64,000 nucleotides of DNA from Planctomycetaceae bacterium (GTDB lineage: Bacteria > Planctomycetota > Planctomycetia > Pirellulales > Pirellulaceae), in contig SKKK01000189.1 in NCBI GenBank assembly GCA_007121535.1, forward strand, positions 1-64,000, given 5' to 3'. Under the pieces are notes generated by a model. The model did not search any database, was not told where the DNA came from, and saw only the letters and a program-made list of their open reading frames with translations. The translations under genes and the position numbers were made by a program. Shown piece after piece: positions 27,201 to 33,867 of the stretch (positions within the stretch are counted from its first letter, which is position 1; each line of letters opens with the position of its first letter).

Positions 27201-28435
27201 TGGTCGCCGCGCCGGACCTTGTATTTCTCGGGGTTGTTGGCCAGATAGGTGCGGGCATCATCCAAGGCCGTGGCGATGCCCCGGCCGCGTGCCAGGCTCT
27301 CGTAGAACTTGCCGAACAACATCCGCGTCGTAGGAACAAGCACCGCATGGGTCATCGCCAGGATCGCTGGGATGCCCGTGGTGGTCAGCCGTCCGGCCAT
27401 GCTGGCCATCGGATCGCCCTGGACGTCCAGAGCGGCCGTCTGGCACGCGGACAGAACCACCAGTCCGACTCTGGACCGGTACAGGTTCTCGGCCAAATCC
27501 TCGGCGGGGATCAGATGCGTGCGGCCATCCTCCCGCTCGAAGACCAGAAAACCGATCCCGACGCGTTCCCCGGCTGCCCCGTCGCCCCGGACCTGGCGTT
27601 CGCGCTGGATTTCGCTGAGGATCGACTTGCCGAACAGGGCGGGGGCCTTTTTGGCGTCCTCTTCGGACACCTGCCGAAAAACGCCATGTCCGTCGAAATG
27701 CAGGATGTCGACGGACGGCTTGGTCTCGTCATCCAATCGCTCGACAAGCGCATTGAGCGTCGCAGGCCGCAGGAATTCCCAGGTAACGCGGCCGGGCGCG
27801 TGTTTCTCCAGGGCGTCCAGCACCGCACGGGGATCGGCCCGCGGATCGATGAACCCGGCATCGGTCGGACGGCTGACGACGAACAGCAGGTGCAGGCGGT
27901 CTTTGGACTCGACGCGGAACGGTTGACGGCCGCCCGTGGCTCCGGAAATCCTGCGGCGGACGCTGATGTGCGGTTTTTCTCGAAACAGGAAAGTGCCGGA
28001 CGGATCGTGCAGCAGTTCCCAAGGCAGCGCGAGGATCGAGGCGTCCTGGGAGTTGATGGTCAGCACGCGTTGCCGGTCGTCGGCGTCCTGAAACCGGTTG
28101 AACAGACGCTGCGCGGCGCGATTGTCGAACACGGCGTGGAACAGTGCTTTGCCGATCTCGGGCAACCGGGCCCTGATGCGGCGGGCCTCCTGATCGTCCG
28201 GAACGGCCAGCGACACCGCACCGTACGTTTCGACGTACCAGCGGATGTCGAGCCGATCCTGCTCGGTGACCGGATTGGCGAAGTCGAGTTTCCCGGAATC
28301 GGTGCCGTCGAACGAGACGTTGACCTCGGTACTGCTGGAAAACCGGAGAGCGAGTTCCGTGCCGTTCATATCGATCCACCCCCAATGACAACGGGCCGTT
28401 TCGCGCGACAGGAGTTCCACGGTGTTCTGCGGCAT
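24218..28435 (-). CDS. CHAT protease - STAND NTPase - TPR protein
   Basis: A 1405-residue protein with three modules. Residues about 130-430: CHAT caspase-like protease, with SVDILHFDGHGVF (catalytic His about 250) and SRVGLVVLSACQTAA (catalytic Cys about 331). Residues about 470-800: STAND/NB-ARC NTPase, with FGRRRELWDI, the P-loop ITGFGGQGKTELAL (496-503), Walker B TLVVLDNLESLL and LTSRIPDF. From about 900 to 1320: TPR repeats (e.g. GDLADAVKRYHEALELFQRL, AESWYRKAIDGGRKTG). In known STAND systems TPRs sense a ligand, the NTPase oligomerises, and the effector domain is switched on; a CHAT effector would cleave a target protein. An alternative ATG at 28369 (MNGTELALRF) has a GGTGGA site. Catalytic and P-loop residues are intact. 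The downstream DUF900 hydrolase is on the same strand. Substrate and trigger are unknown. Confidence 0.9.
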   Translation of the reverse strand: MPQNTVELLSRETARCHWGWIDMNGTELALRFSSSTEVNVSFDGTDSGKLDFANPVTEQDRLDIRWYVETYGAVSLAVPDDQEARRIRARLPEIGKALFHAVFDNRAAQRLFNRFQDADDRQRVLTINSQDASILALPWELLHDPSGTFLFREKPHISVRRRISGATGGRQPFRVESKDRLHLLFVVSRPTDAGFIDPRADPRAVLDALEKHAPGRVTWEFLRPATLNALVERLDDETKPSVDILHFDGHGVFRQVSEEDAKKAPALFGKSILSEIQRERQVRGDGAAGERVGIGFLVFEREDGRTHLIPAEDLAENLYRSRVGLVVLSACQTAALDVQGDPMASMAGRLTTTGIPAILAMTHAVLVPTTRMLFGKFYESLARGRGIATALDDARTYLANNPEKYKVRRGDQWQMLELADWFLPALFHGGADSPLLKPAHVAESLRDPVPASEMPGHVKHNLRAEHEAGFFGRRRELWDIACWFAAPETRRISITGFGGQGKTELALEAARWLVRTGRFQRAVFVDYSQVQAEDACSVAVSTIGSVLQRSLIDADAATEALRETPTLVVLDNLESLLLARRGSPDPAVAARPDALQELLTAAVAWSCAGDSRVLLTSRIPDFGHPDYRIEGTRIHRRIALEGLGSAAYPDDALDWFGELSKLPPEPGVPLPEREQLIELFDRVNFHPLSICVLAQQLKSRTARKLGERLEQILSEAATSGIAVEGTPRSLIASLELSLERLSERERHAVRRLGVFQGGAFEDDLLAITELGESDQREQLQALLAALESGDPRVLLRLMGVEIPEDAEIPAELLARLKGNPELQEHIEQLRARLASLPDPAAENVWPGLRRQLEAAALIEAESIPGVGPPFLRFHPTLAPMLWSGLAADERDALTTAHRQRYYALASYLYHEDRQNPHQARAIARRELPNLLYAVDRALDARDADAVEFVEAVNRFLTIFGMTREAARLTGRAEQAGGQRGSQAWFLAQSSRGEQLRAAGRVQQAAEIFADILETLGDQPSFNQAKTLVDLGRCYRSGGRPDLAEATYQQGIAVTEQLEPTDEVKQKRGVLRTDLADVLTAQGKYAEARAQYELGLESIKEVNDARTEGVILGQLGTLAMVEGDLADAVKRYHEALELFQRLGEPAMEAVAQHQLGMAFRRAQEWEQAEHHYRESARLEEQLGNLAGAATTWNSLGLVNKSAGKPEAAESWYRKAIDGGRKTGDNVGLSKRLSNLAALLQTQPGRLDEARELAEEALAIDKTLDPGAAEIWTTYNILAEIADGQSQPDRAAEYRQLAREAKRNFAGTAHEMKQYAELIAAVVAVCAGQDDFRDLVAAYVGAMRQGGGEWLACADAIENILAGERDEQRLCENAGLTASMIIETILRAIADPTTLSALLPSEHQPNP

Positions 28436-28555
28436 CTTCCCCGTTCCCGCCGCGCGAAGCCGGGATCAGAGACAACCAATACGATGACGTCAGGAAAACG
28501 CCACCGCAAGAGGGTATTGTACAGCTCCCACAGGGCCGTGCAATAAGAAACCCGG

Positions 28556-28577
28556 GCTCGAGAGTCGTTTTCGGGTG
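28556..28577. repeat. solitary arm of the 21-bp hairpin family
   Basis: The phrase GAGAGTCGTTTTCGGGTG matches one arm of the dispersed hairpin element, without a partner arm nearby. It lies in the upstream region of the CHAT-STAND gene. Confidence 0.5.
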
Positions 28578-28715
28578 CCGCGCTGGAGTTCACGATTCAT
28601 CGTGCCGGAGCCGCCATGGGAAATGGCAGGCGACGGTCGGGAAGACAGCGAGAAGCGATAACTTGGCGTGGTGTGTCGCCTTGACGACGTTGGGCTGGTC
28701 GGTTGTATCTCCGTC

Positions 28716-28952
28716 GTGAAGATTGTCATTTTCGCCCCCGATGACGTTTTTGAGGAAGCCGAACGATTGTTGGATCGGCTACAGACTTCGCACGGTCAGT
28801 TCTACGCCAGGGCTTTGGCCGAATTTCTTGCACGGCATGCGGAGGACCGTGTCGAGGCGGCGATGAGTGCGGTGGTCGCCGAGGCCGGGCCAGCCGCGGA
28901 CGAGTTCACCGGCGAGGCCGCTCGCAAGAGGCTGCGGCGAGTCGAATGGTAA
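28716..28952 (+). CDS. MazE/CopG-like ribbon-helix-helix antitoxin
   Basis: From GTG 28716 the frame reads MKIVIFAPDDVFEEAERLLD, RLQTSHGQFYARALAEFLAR and HAEDRVEAAMSAVVAEAG, then ADEFTGEAARKRLRRVEW. This is a typical 78-residue antitoxin of MazF in planctomycetes and cyanobacteria: a ribbon-helix-helix DNA-binding part followed by a toxin-binding tail ending in VEW. The reading frame is intact and overlaps the (broken) mazF by 7 nt. With its toxin dead it may be an orphan. No clear ribosome site precedes the GTG, and a longer frame from 28668 exists. Confidence 0.75.
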   Translation: MKIVIFAPDDVFEEAERLLDRLQTSHGQFYARALAEFLARHAEDRVEAAMSAVVAEAGPAADEFTGEAARKRLRRVEW

Positions 28953-29228
28953 TCGCTCAGGGAAAACGTCTGGTGGGCCGATCTTGGCGAGCCGATTGGT
29001 TCGCCAGCCGGTTACACGCGCCCCGTTGTCGTTGTGCAGTGCGATGCGATGAATCGCAGTCGCCTCGGAACGGTCGTATGCGTCCGCTGACCAGCAATCT
29101 CAAGTGGGCGAATGACCCGGGAAATGTTCCTCCTGAAGGCCGAAGCGACAGGGTTACCCCTGGACTCGGTTGCGAATGTTTCTCTCGTCAGACTTCGCCC
29201 CCTCCGAGCTTGCTTGGTGGTGCGGTGA
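28946..29228 (+). pseudogene. mazF-like toxin, multiply frameshifted
   Basis: MazF pieces are recoverable by changing frames: VWWADLGEPIGSPAGYTRPV, VVQCDAMNRSRLGTVVCV, then after a one-base loss LTSNLKWANDPGNV, and after a one-base gain LLKAEATGLPLDSVANVSLV. The 5' codons are also out of frame with the body, and the C-terminal helix is missing. It cannot yield an active endoribonuclease. Confidence 0.8.
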
Positions 29229-29356
29229 TTCTGCACTAAGCGGGCGAATCCCCATGCCCTCGGCTCCCCGCCGAACTCGCTAGGTGGAAGCAAACGATTG
29301 GAGCGTGGGTCGGACTGAACTGGCTGACCGCCTGAATGTCCTGAGAGCCTGAGGTT

Positions 29357-29500
29357 TCAAGCTTGGTGGCGAGGGAATCGGGAACGGAGTTTTTCCGTCG
29401 ATACGTCGTGGCCACCCTGCGACACTCGCATAGCGACACGGACTTCACTTACCTCCGGCCCTGAAATGCCGATGTAGCACAGTACCACGGTGTAGCCCGA
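29357..29500 (-). pseudogene. zeta-toxin kinase fragment
   Basis: In the frame ending at 29357 the strand encodes SGYTVVLCYIGISGPEVSEV then RVAMRVSQGGHDVSTEKLRS and RFPR. This is the conserved core of the zeta-toxin/UDP-N-acetylglucosamine kinase family (...VVLxFIGIxxPElsxxRVxxRVxxGGHxVPxxKLxxRFPR). The P-loop half and the C-terminus are gone. Its 5' end overlaps the 3' end of the ParD-like gene in another frame, so a deletion joined the two. Confidence 0.7.
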
Positions 29501-29880
29501 CCGTACTGTCTCCCGGAGACTTCCCGAAACTGCCGGTTGACGAAACGGCCGACCGTCCGCGTTCCATCGGCTTCGATGCGGACGAGCAACCCCGGAACAT
29601 GTGGCACTGGCTCGTAGTGAGGAAACGGCTGGTTGCCGAGATGCTCGGCCAGTCGCTGACGTCCTTCGGGTGAATCGGCCGATTCCAGGCACTCCGAAAG
29701 TGGGCGCGTCGCCCCGGCTCGGCACAACGCCAACGCTTGTGCTCCCTGCAGCAACGGTTCAATCGCACGACCCAGCCGCGCCCAGTATTCGACTTGCCCC
29801 GCAATCGATCGTTGGGCGATCTCGGCCGTAAGCCGAGCATCCAGCACAAGTTCATCGGAAAGCTTCACAGGTTGACTCAT
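29449..29880 (-). CDS. ParD-like antitoxin (DUF3423 type)
   Basis: MSQPVKLSDELVLDARLTAE then IAQRSIAGQVEYWARLGRAI is the ParD-like antitoxin family signature. The middle (LLVRIEADGTRTVGRFVNRQ, FREV) matches the longer members that continue after the ribbon-helix-helix. The last ~22 residues (GRQYGRATPWYCATSAFQGR) are out-of-frame translation of the zeta-toxin remnant, so the natural C-terminus has been replaced. In complete loci this antitoxin is followed by a zeta-type toxin; only a fragment of that toxin remains here. Confidence 0.7.
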   Translation of the reverse strand: MSQPVKLSDELVLDARLTAEIAQRSIAGQVEYWARLGRAIEPLLQGAQALALCRAGATRPLSECLESADSPEGRQRLAEHLGNQPFPHYEPVPHVPGLLVRIEADGTRTVGRFVNRQFREVSGRQYGRATPWYCATSAFQGRR

Positions 29881-29974
29881 TCTCGCAATAGTAGCAAAAC
29901 GCTACCGGCGAGTCAACGGGAGGGCCAGTCCGAGATGCCAGCCATTTTCAAGATGATGAAACACGTCCCATCAA

Positions 29975-30380
29975 GTAGCTCGAGCAGCGATGAACGCGGA
30001 TTAAGCATATACCGCGCGCGGTATGGCATCCATTATCGATCCCCTCGAACGGCGTGCAGGATAAATTCTCCGACTTGCGCGGCGGTTTCGCGATCGCGTT
30101 TGTCTCCCCGCATCAGTTCCAACCAGGTTTGGACCGGAGACGCCCAATAGAACCCAGACTCGTCTCGCGCGTCGAAGTAGAGCGGTTGATCGAGCGTCTC
30201 GATCAGTTCGACGTTGGGGAAGCGATCCGTCTCGCGTCCGCCGATCGCGGCCTGAACTCGTTTTGCCTCGGGGCAATACACCATGCTCATCGCCAGTGTG
30301 TCCGCTAACTGCACGAACAATTTGCGCCGGTTCACTTCGGCCAGGATCTCCTGCACGCTCGTGAATCGCGCTGCAGTCAC
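29975..30380 (-). pseudogene. truncated copy of the AbiE locus
   Basis: The strand encodes VTAARFTSVQEILAEVNRR, LADTLAMSM, then directly YCPEAKRVQAAIGGRETDRF and ESGFYWASPVQTWLELMRGD. All are near-identical to the intact AbiEi-like protein (34755-35855), but about 85 internal residues and the whole N-terminal half are missing. Past its stop, the first bases of the AbiEii-like gene (ATGGATGCC...) and a stretch matching TAGCTCAAGCAGCGCTGA remain, so the copy once held both genes. Confidence 0.85.
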
Positions 30381-30393
30381 TATCTCTGGTCTT

Positions 30394-30504
30394 CTATGAC
30401 AACGCAACGGACCAATCCTCGACAGGCAGGTCGGGAATCAGCGAGAAGTGGCGCACATTAAGCTGACAGAAAACCGACGTGTCCAAGAGATGCGTCAAAG
30501 CCAT
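30394..30504 (-). pseudogene. PIN toxin fragment after Phd antitoxin
   Basis: ATG 30504 starts MALTHLLDTSVFCQLNVRHF, the opening strand and first catalytic Asp of a PIN toxin, and stops after 36 codons. It begins 3 nt after the stop of the Phd-like antitoxin gene, the place where its cognate toxin should be. The rest has been replaced by the truncated AbiE copy. Confidence 0.7.
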
Positions 30505-30507
30505 GTC

Positions 30508-30777
30508 TCAATCCTGGAGCGGGTCTTCCCAGCGTTCCTCGTCGATCTCGCGCGATGGCAGATCGAAATCCTCAGTCAGCACGCCATGACGCGCCTCAAA
30601 TTGCCTCCGAAGTATCCACACCGACTTCTCTCTACCGGCGTCGGGGCGAGGTAAAGGCATGATGGAAACGAGTGGTTCATGACCGCACATGACCAGCACG
30701 GCCTGACCCGTGCTGGCCACGGCTCGGCAGACGGCTGGGAAATCGTGTTGTACTTCATCGAATTCGATAGTTTTCAT
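30508..30777 (-). CDS. Phd/YefM-family antitoxin
   Basis: An 89-residue protein: MKTIEFDEVQHDFPAVCRAV then ASTGQAVLVMCGHEPLVSIM has the Phd/YefM pattern of an N-terminal DNA-binding fold followed by a charged tail (DFDLPSREIDEERWEDPLQ). A good ribosome site (GGAAGGGAG) precedes the ATG. Its toxin is only a 36-codon PIN fragment, so this is an orphan antitoxin that could still repress its own promoter or neutralise a related toxin elsewhere. Confidence 0.8.
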   Translation of the reverse strand: MKTIEFDEVQHDFPAVCRAVASTGQAVLVMCGHEPLVSIMPLPRPDAGREKSVWILRRQFEARHGVLTEDFDLPSREIDEERWEDPLQD

Positions 30778-31178
30778 AGCGGCTCCCTTCCCGAATCAGC
30801 CAGTGTATTCTACGCCAACCCTTTCCACATGGAAAGCATGCTTCGGGCATGGCCCGGGCGTCCAATGGCAGTCGCAATAGCGTCTGTCTGTGCGCACACC
30901 AACTGGCCGGTGTCGGCACGCGATTGCGCCGGACGGGTGCGCTCTTTCAGATAAGCTGATAGTTCAGCAGACGCATCGGGCAGAAGCGAGGCCGTTTCCA
31001 TGAGGCCCCAGGAGTTGTGATGCTCGGGCTAAATACTCTTTCAGAGTGGTTGCCACATGCCTCTGTCAGGCTATATCAAGAACTTATACAGCATTCTCGC
31101 CGGGGGACCAACAACCAAAGGAAGGGAAACCAGACTCCCGCAACCACACCGAGACAAAACACAGTCCAGGACCAGAAG
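30778..31178. other. intergenic, no gene seen
   Basis: About 400 bases upstream of the Phd gene. A 63-codon frame on the minus strand (METASLLPDASAELSAYLKE...) has no recognised similarity and no ribosome site. GAGACAAAACACAGTCCAGG near 31151 recurs with small changes near 36141, so part of this spacer is shared with the region upstream of the intact AbiE operon. Confidence 0.4.
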
Positions 31179-31260
31179 GGGTGCGATAGGTGCCACCGGG
31201 TGCGATAGGTGCCACCCACTTACCGCGCCACCCACTTATCGCGATACCACCCACTTATAG
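31179..31260. repeat. short degenerate tandem repeats
   Basis: GGTGCGATAGGTGCCACC occurs twice in a row, followed by three CCACCCACTTAYCGCG-like units. No coding sense; probably replication slippage. Confidence 0.7.
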
Positions 31261-31448
31261 ACCGCACGTCCGTTGTTTTGTGGATAACCGGCCTTACTGG
31301 AGAATGGGTTTTCGTGCCATCAAAACGGCAGGGGGCATCAGGCTGGTTGGCTGAAATGGCAGGCGACGGTAGGGAAGACAGCGAGACGCGAGAATTTGGC
31401 GAGGAGTCTCGCCTTGACGAAGTTGGGCTGGTCGGTTGTACCTCCGTC

Positions 31449-31628
31449 GTGAAGGCTGTCGTTTCCGCGCCGGATGACGTTTTTGAGGAGGCCGAACGAC
31501 GGGTGGATCGGCTACGGACTTCGCGCGGTCAGTTCTGCACCAGGGCTTTGGCCGAATTCGTTGCACGGCATGCGGACGACCGTGTCCAGGCTGCGATGAA
31601 TGCAGTGGTCGCCGAGGCCATCGTGTAA
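31449..31628 (+). pseudogene. truncated mazE-like antitoxin
   Basis: GTG 31449 opens MKAVVSAPDDVFEEAERRVD, RLRTSRGQFCTRALAEFVAR, HADDRVQAAMNAVVAEAIV and stops inside a palindromic spacer repeat. It lacks the last ~20 residues (DEFT...VEW) of the homologue at 28716-28952. About 100 bp upstream (GGCAGGCGACGGTAGGGAAG onward) are also shared with that copy, so the block was duplicated with its promoter region. Confidence 0.75.
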
Positions 31629-31745
31629 GACCCCGTTGGGGTTTGCTGGCGCTCTTCTGTAACTCGGTAATCCAAGGTGCGCGGAGTACCGCGACCTTGG
31701 GCTTTGGAATTCGACGCCCTTGGCGTCACGGGCTCGCGGGATGAA
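31627..31745. repeat. palindromic spacer repeat block
   Basis: GTAAGACCCCGTTGGGGTTT, CCAAGGTGCGCGGAGTACCG and CGACGCCCTTGGCGTCACGG follow the truncated mazE gene exactly as in the block after the fragment at 18782-18966. Same order, same junction. Confidence 0.75.
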
Positions 31746-31945
31746 AAACGATGGGGCAGGGAGATCGGGCAGGCGAATTGCGGGCAAGGGAATGGAGCAC
31801 GCACGGTGTTGGGGTGGACACGGGGTCCGAAGTCGTTTTTGGGCACACCCGTTTCGATGTCGATGGACTGCCGAATATCATCGTTGATCCGTTCGGCGGC
31901 ACTGTGGCGACGCTGTTGGATCAATTTCCAGAAATCGTCGCGCAA

Positions 31946-32869
31946 TCATTCTTCCAGGTCGGATGATGACAAGCCCAGTTCGGCCAGCGAGTTGGCGATG
32001 CCGATCTGCAATCCCAGACTTCGCAGCTTGTCCGGCGACAATTCTTCCAAGCGGTCTCGCGCTGCCTGGGAGATTGGACCGAACCGGTCTTCGAGCAGAG
32101 AAAAAATCAGCTCCACCTGACCTTCACGACGTCCCTTTTCGATTCCTCTTTCGTACATCGTTTGATTCATGGCACGTACTCCCGCATAAGATTCTGATTG
32201 CAGCAGGGCATCAAATTGACGTTGTTGCTGCTCGTCAAGCGGCAAATAGGCTTGGACGCATTCTCCCAGTAGAAATCGCTGTTGTTCGCTTAACGGAGCC
32301 TCGGCCAACCGACGTAACGCCTCGGCACCCAACCAAGCGATCCGTTCGCGTGGAATCCTCATCAGGGCCGAAAGAGCGATACCCAACCAGTTGTCTCCCT
32401 GAACGTATTCTACACCGTCCAAGCCGGGCAGACCTACGTACAAATACTGAAAACAGTTCACCTCCAAACCCCAAAGCTCCTCGACGTAGCGATCGACACC
32501 GACCCCATCGAGCCCCACCTTCAGGTAGAGAACGATTGGCAGCACTGGCAACTGAAGTTTATCGCGCAAAAAATGGTAGTAGTAAGGAAGCCGAGGCGTG
32601 ATCGAAGTGACCCGGTCAGGGGCCTCGACCTCGATATGGACCAACAGCAACGACTCGGCGAACCGTGGATCGTAAACTTGATTCACAGGCACTTTGGCGA
32701 GCAGGTCCAGTTTGTGCCGCGAGCCCTCTGGCGGATCAGGGTACAATTCTTTCTCCAGCCATTCGACCGAGGACAAATCTAGCCGAACAGCCCAATCGCA
32801 GAAAAACAAATCCAGGAACTCGGCAAAGAATTCCCTGATCAAGGTCTTAAATCGTTGATCGTGGTCCAT
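31946..32869 (-). CDS. Rpn-family recombination-promoting nuclease with DUF4351 tail
   Basis: MDHDQRFKTLIREFFAEFLD opens a protein of about 307 residues of the Rpn/YhgA-like 'PD-(D/E)XK nuclease family transposase' group. Nuclease-core features are KLDLLAKVPV, LLLVHIEVEAPD and YYYHFLRDKL. The C-terminus (SLLEDRFGPISQAARDRLEE, LSPDKLRSLGLQIGIANSLA) is a DUF4351 domain. Rpn proteins cleave DNA and stimulate RecA-independent recombination in E. coli. Genes of this group spread by local transfer and fit this repeat-rich zone. ATG at 32869 chosen over a 3-codon longer frame. Confidence 0.88.
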   Translation of the reverse strand: MDHDQRFKTLIREFFAEFLDLFFCDWAVRLDLSSVEWLEKELYPDPPEGSRHKLDLLAKVPVNQVYDPRFAESLLLVHIEVEAPDRVTSITPRLPYYYHFLRDKLQLPVLPIVLYLKVGLDGVGVDRYVEELWGLEVNCFQYLYVGLPGLDGVEYVQGDNWLGIALSALMRIPRERIAWLGAEALRRLAEAPLSEQQRFLLGECVQAYLPLDEQQQRQFDALLQSESYAGVRAMNQTMYERGIEKGRREGQVELIFSLLEDRFGPISQAARDRLEELSPDKLRSLGLQIGIANSLAELGLSSSDLEE

Positions 32870-32929
32870 GCCCCTCAAGATACGGATTCCAGATCAATTG
32901 TCAAGCCAAGCTTCGGCCCGGGTCTACCG

Positions 32930-33090
32930 TGAAGCGAGCGGCTCGTGCGCCAGCAGCCACGACCTGGATTACGCCTTCAGCGATGACCACGGGCGTAGCT
33001 GGCAGAACCATGCGGGCCGGCTGATCGCCGATACGCGACAGGGGCAGCGGATCGTATTGGACAGCCCTGGCATCGAGGTCTCGGGTACCA
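32930..33090 (+). pseudogene. BNR_4 repeat protein fragment
   Basis: One frame reads SHDLDYAFSDDHGRSWQNHA, GRLIADTRQGQRIVLDSPGI then EV. This is one blade with an Asp-box (SDDHGRSW) of the BNR_4 sialidase-like propeller proteins common in planctomycetes. Sequence on both sides is unrelated, so only this internal fragment survives. Confidence 0.7.
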
Positions 33091-33148
33091 ACAAACGAAA
33101 TCCGGCAGTTATTTGTTTGCCGATCCTAAGCTGCTGGTCAGGAGTTCC

Positions 33149-33588
33149 ATGATGGCTAACTTGTACCGATTTGTTCCTCTGGCCGCCTTGGTGCTGGTCG
33201 GGTTCTGCTGCGGTTGCCGAACGACCGCTACCGCGGCCGCGATATCCTGACCCACGAATTCACTCACACCATCCACCGCTACGGTCTTTCGCCCAACATC
33301 CAGCGAATGATCTCCGAGACCTACAAGAAGGCCCGCGAGAAGAAGCTCTGGGAAACGCCCGCCGGCCGACTGGAGTACGGCGGCACGAACGAGGACGAGT
33401 ACCTTGCCGAGATGGCCATGTGGTATGTCGGCGGCCGTGGGGACTGGCCGCGGGGCATGCCGCCCATGAAGCCGGGCCCCGAGTTTTTGAAAAGCTACGA
33501 TCCCGATGGCTACCAACTGGTGGACGACCTTTTTCAAGGCCGCCTGGACGTCCGGCCCATCGCTCCGCGCCGGCGGACCCGGCGTTGA
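33149..33588 (+). pseudogene. lipoprotein signal joined to metallopeptidase C-terminus, frameshifted
   Basis: ATG 33149 (ribosome site CAGGAG) opens a lipoprotein signal MMANLYRFVPLAALVLVGFC then CGC with a lipobox-like cysteine, and stops after 33 codons. In another frame, overlapping near 33214, a metallopeptidase end follows: RYRGRDILTHEFTHTIHRYG (HExxH zinc motif), LSPNIQRMISETYKKAREKK and TNEDEYLAEMAMWYVGG (third ligand region). The middle of the gene has been deleted and the halves left out of frame. Confidence 0.7.
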
Positions 33589-33739
33589 TCCGCTGCAAGC
33601 GTTCAACTGCGGGCGCTGGGAATACTCTGAAGACGACGCTCCAGGCCGCTCAATGTTCGTCAGGACCGTCGTATTCGCACTCAGTGCAATGGTCCTCGTG
33701 CTCGTGCTTGTGCTCGTACTTGAAACGAGCGTGGTAGCA

Positions 33740-33850
33740 GAGCTGATTGGTTCGCCACCCGGTTACACGCGCCCCGTTGTCGTTGTGCAGTGCGATGCGA
33801 TGAATCGCAGTCGCCTCGGAACGGTCGTCTGCGTTCCGAGGTTCCTGAAA
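33740..33850 (+). pseudogene. mazF-like fragment
   Basis: GELIGSPPGYTRPVVVVQCD-like sequence (ELIGSPPGYTRPVVVVQCDA, MNRSRLGTVVCV) is nearly identical to the broken mazF at 28946-29228 over about 100 bp. Neither end of the gene is present. It sits directly past the 3' end of the AbiEii-like gene. Confidence 0.75.
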
Positions 33851-33867
33851 CGCTCGCGGTTCGGTCA

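Noticed and set aside
26843-28546. 567-codon frame on the plus strand
   Set aside because: It is antisense to the CHAT-STAND gene, whose protein has clear family motifs; the antisense translation has none.
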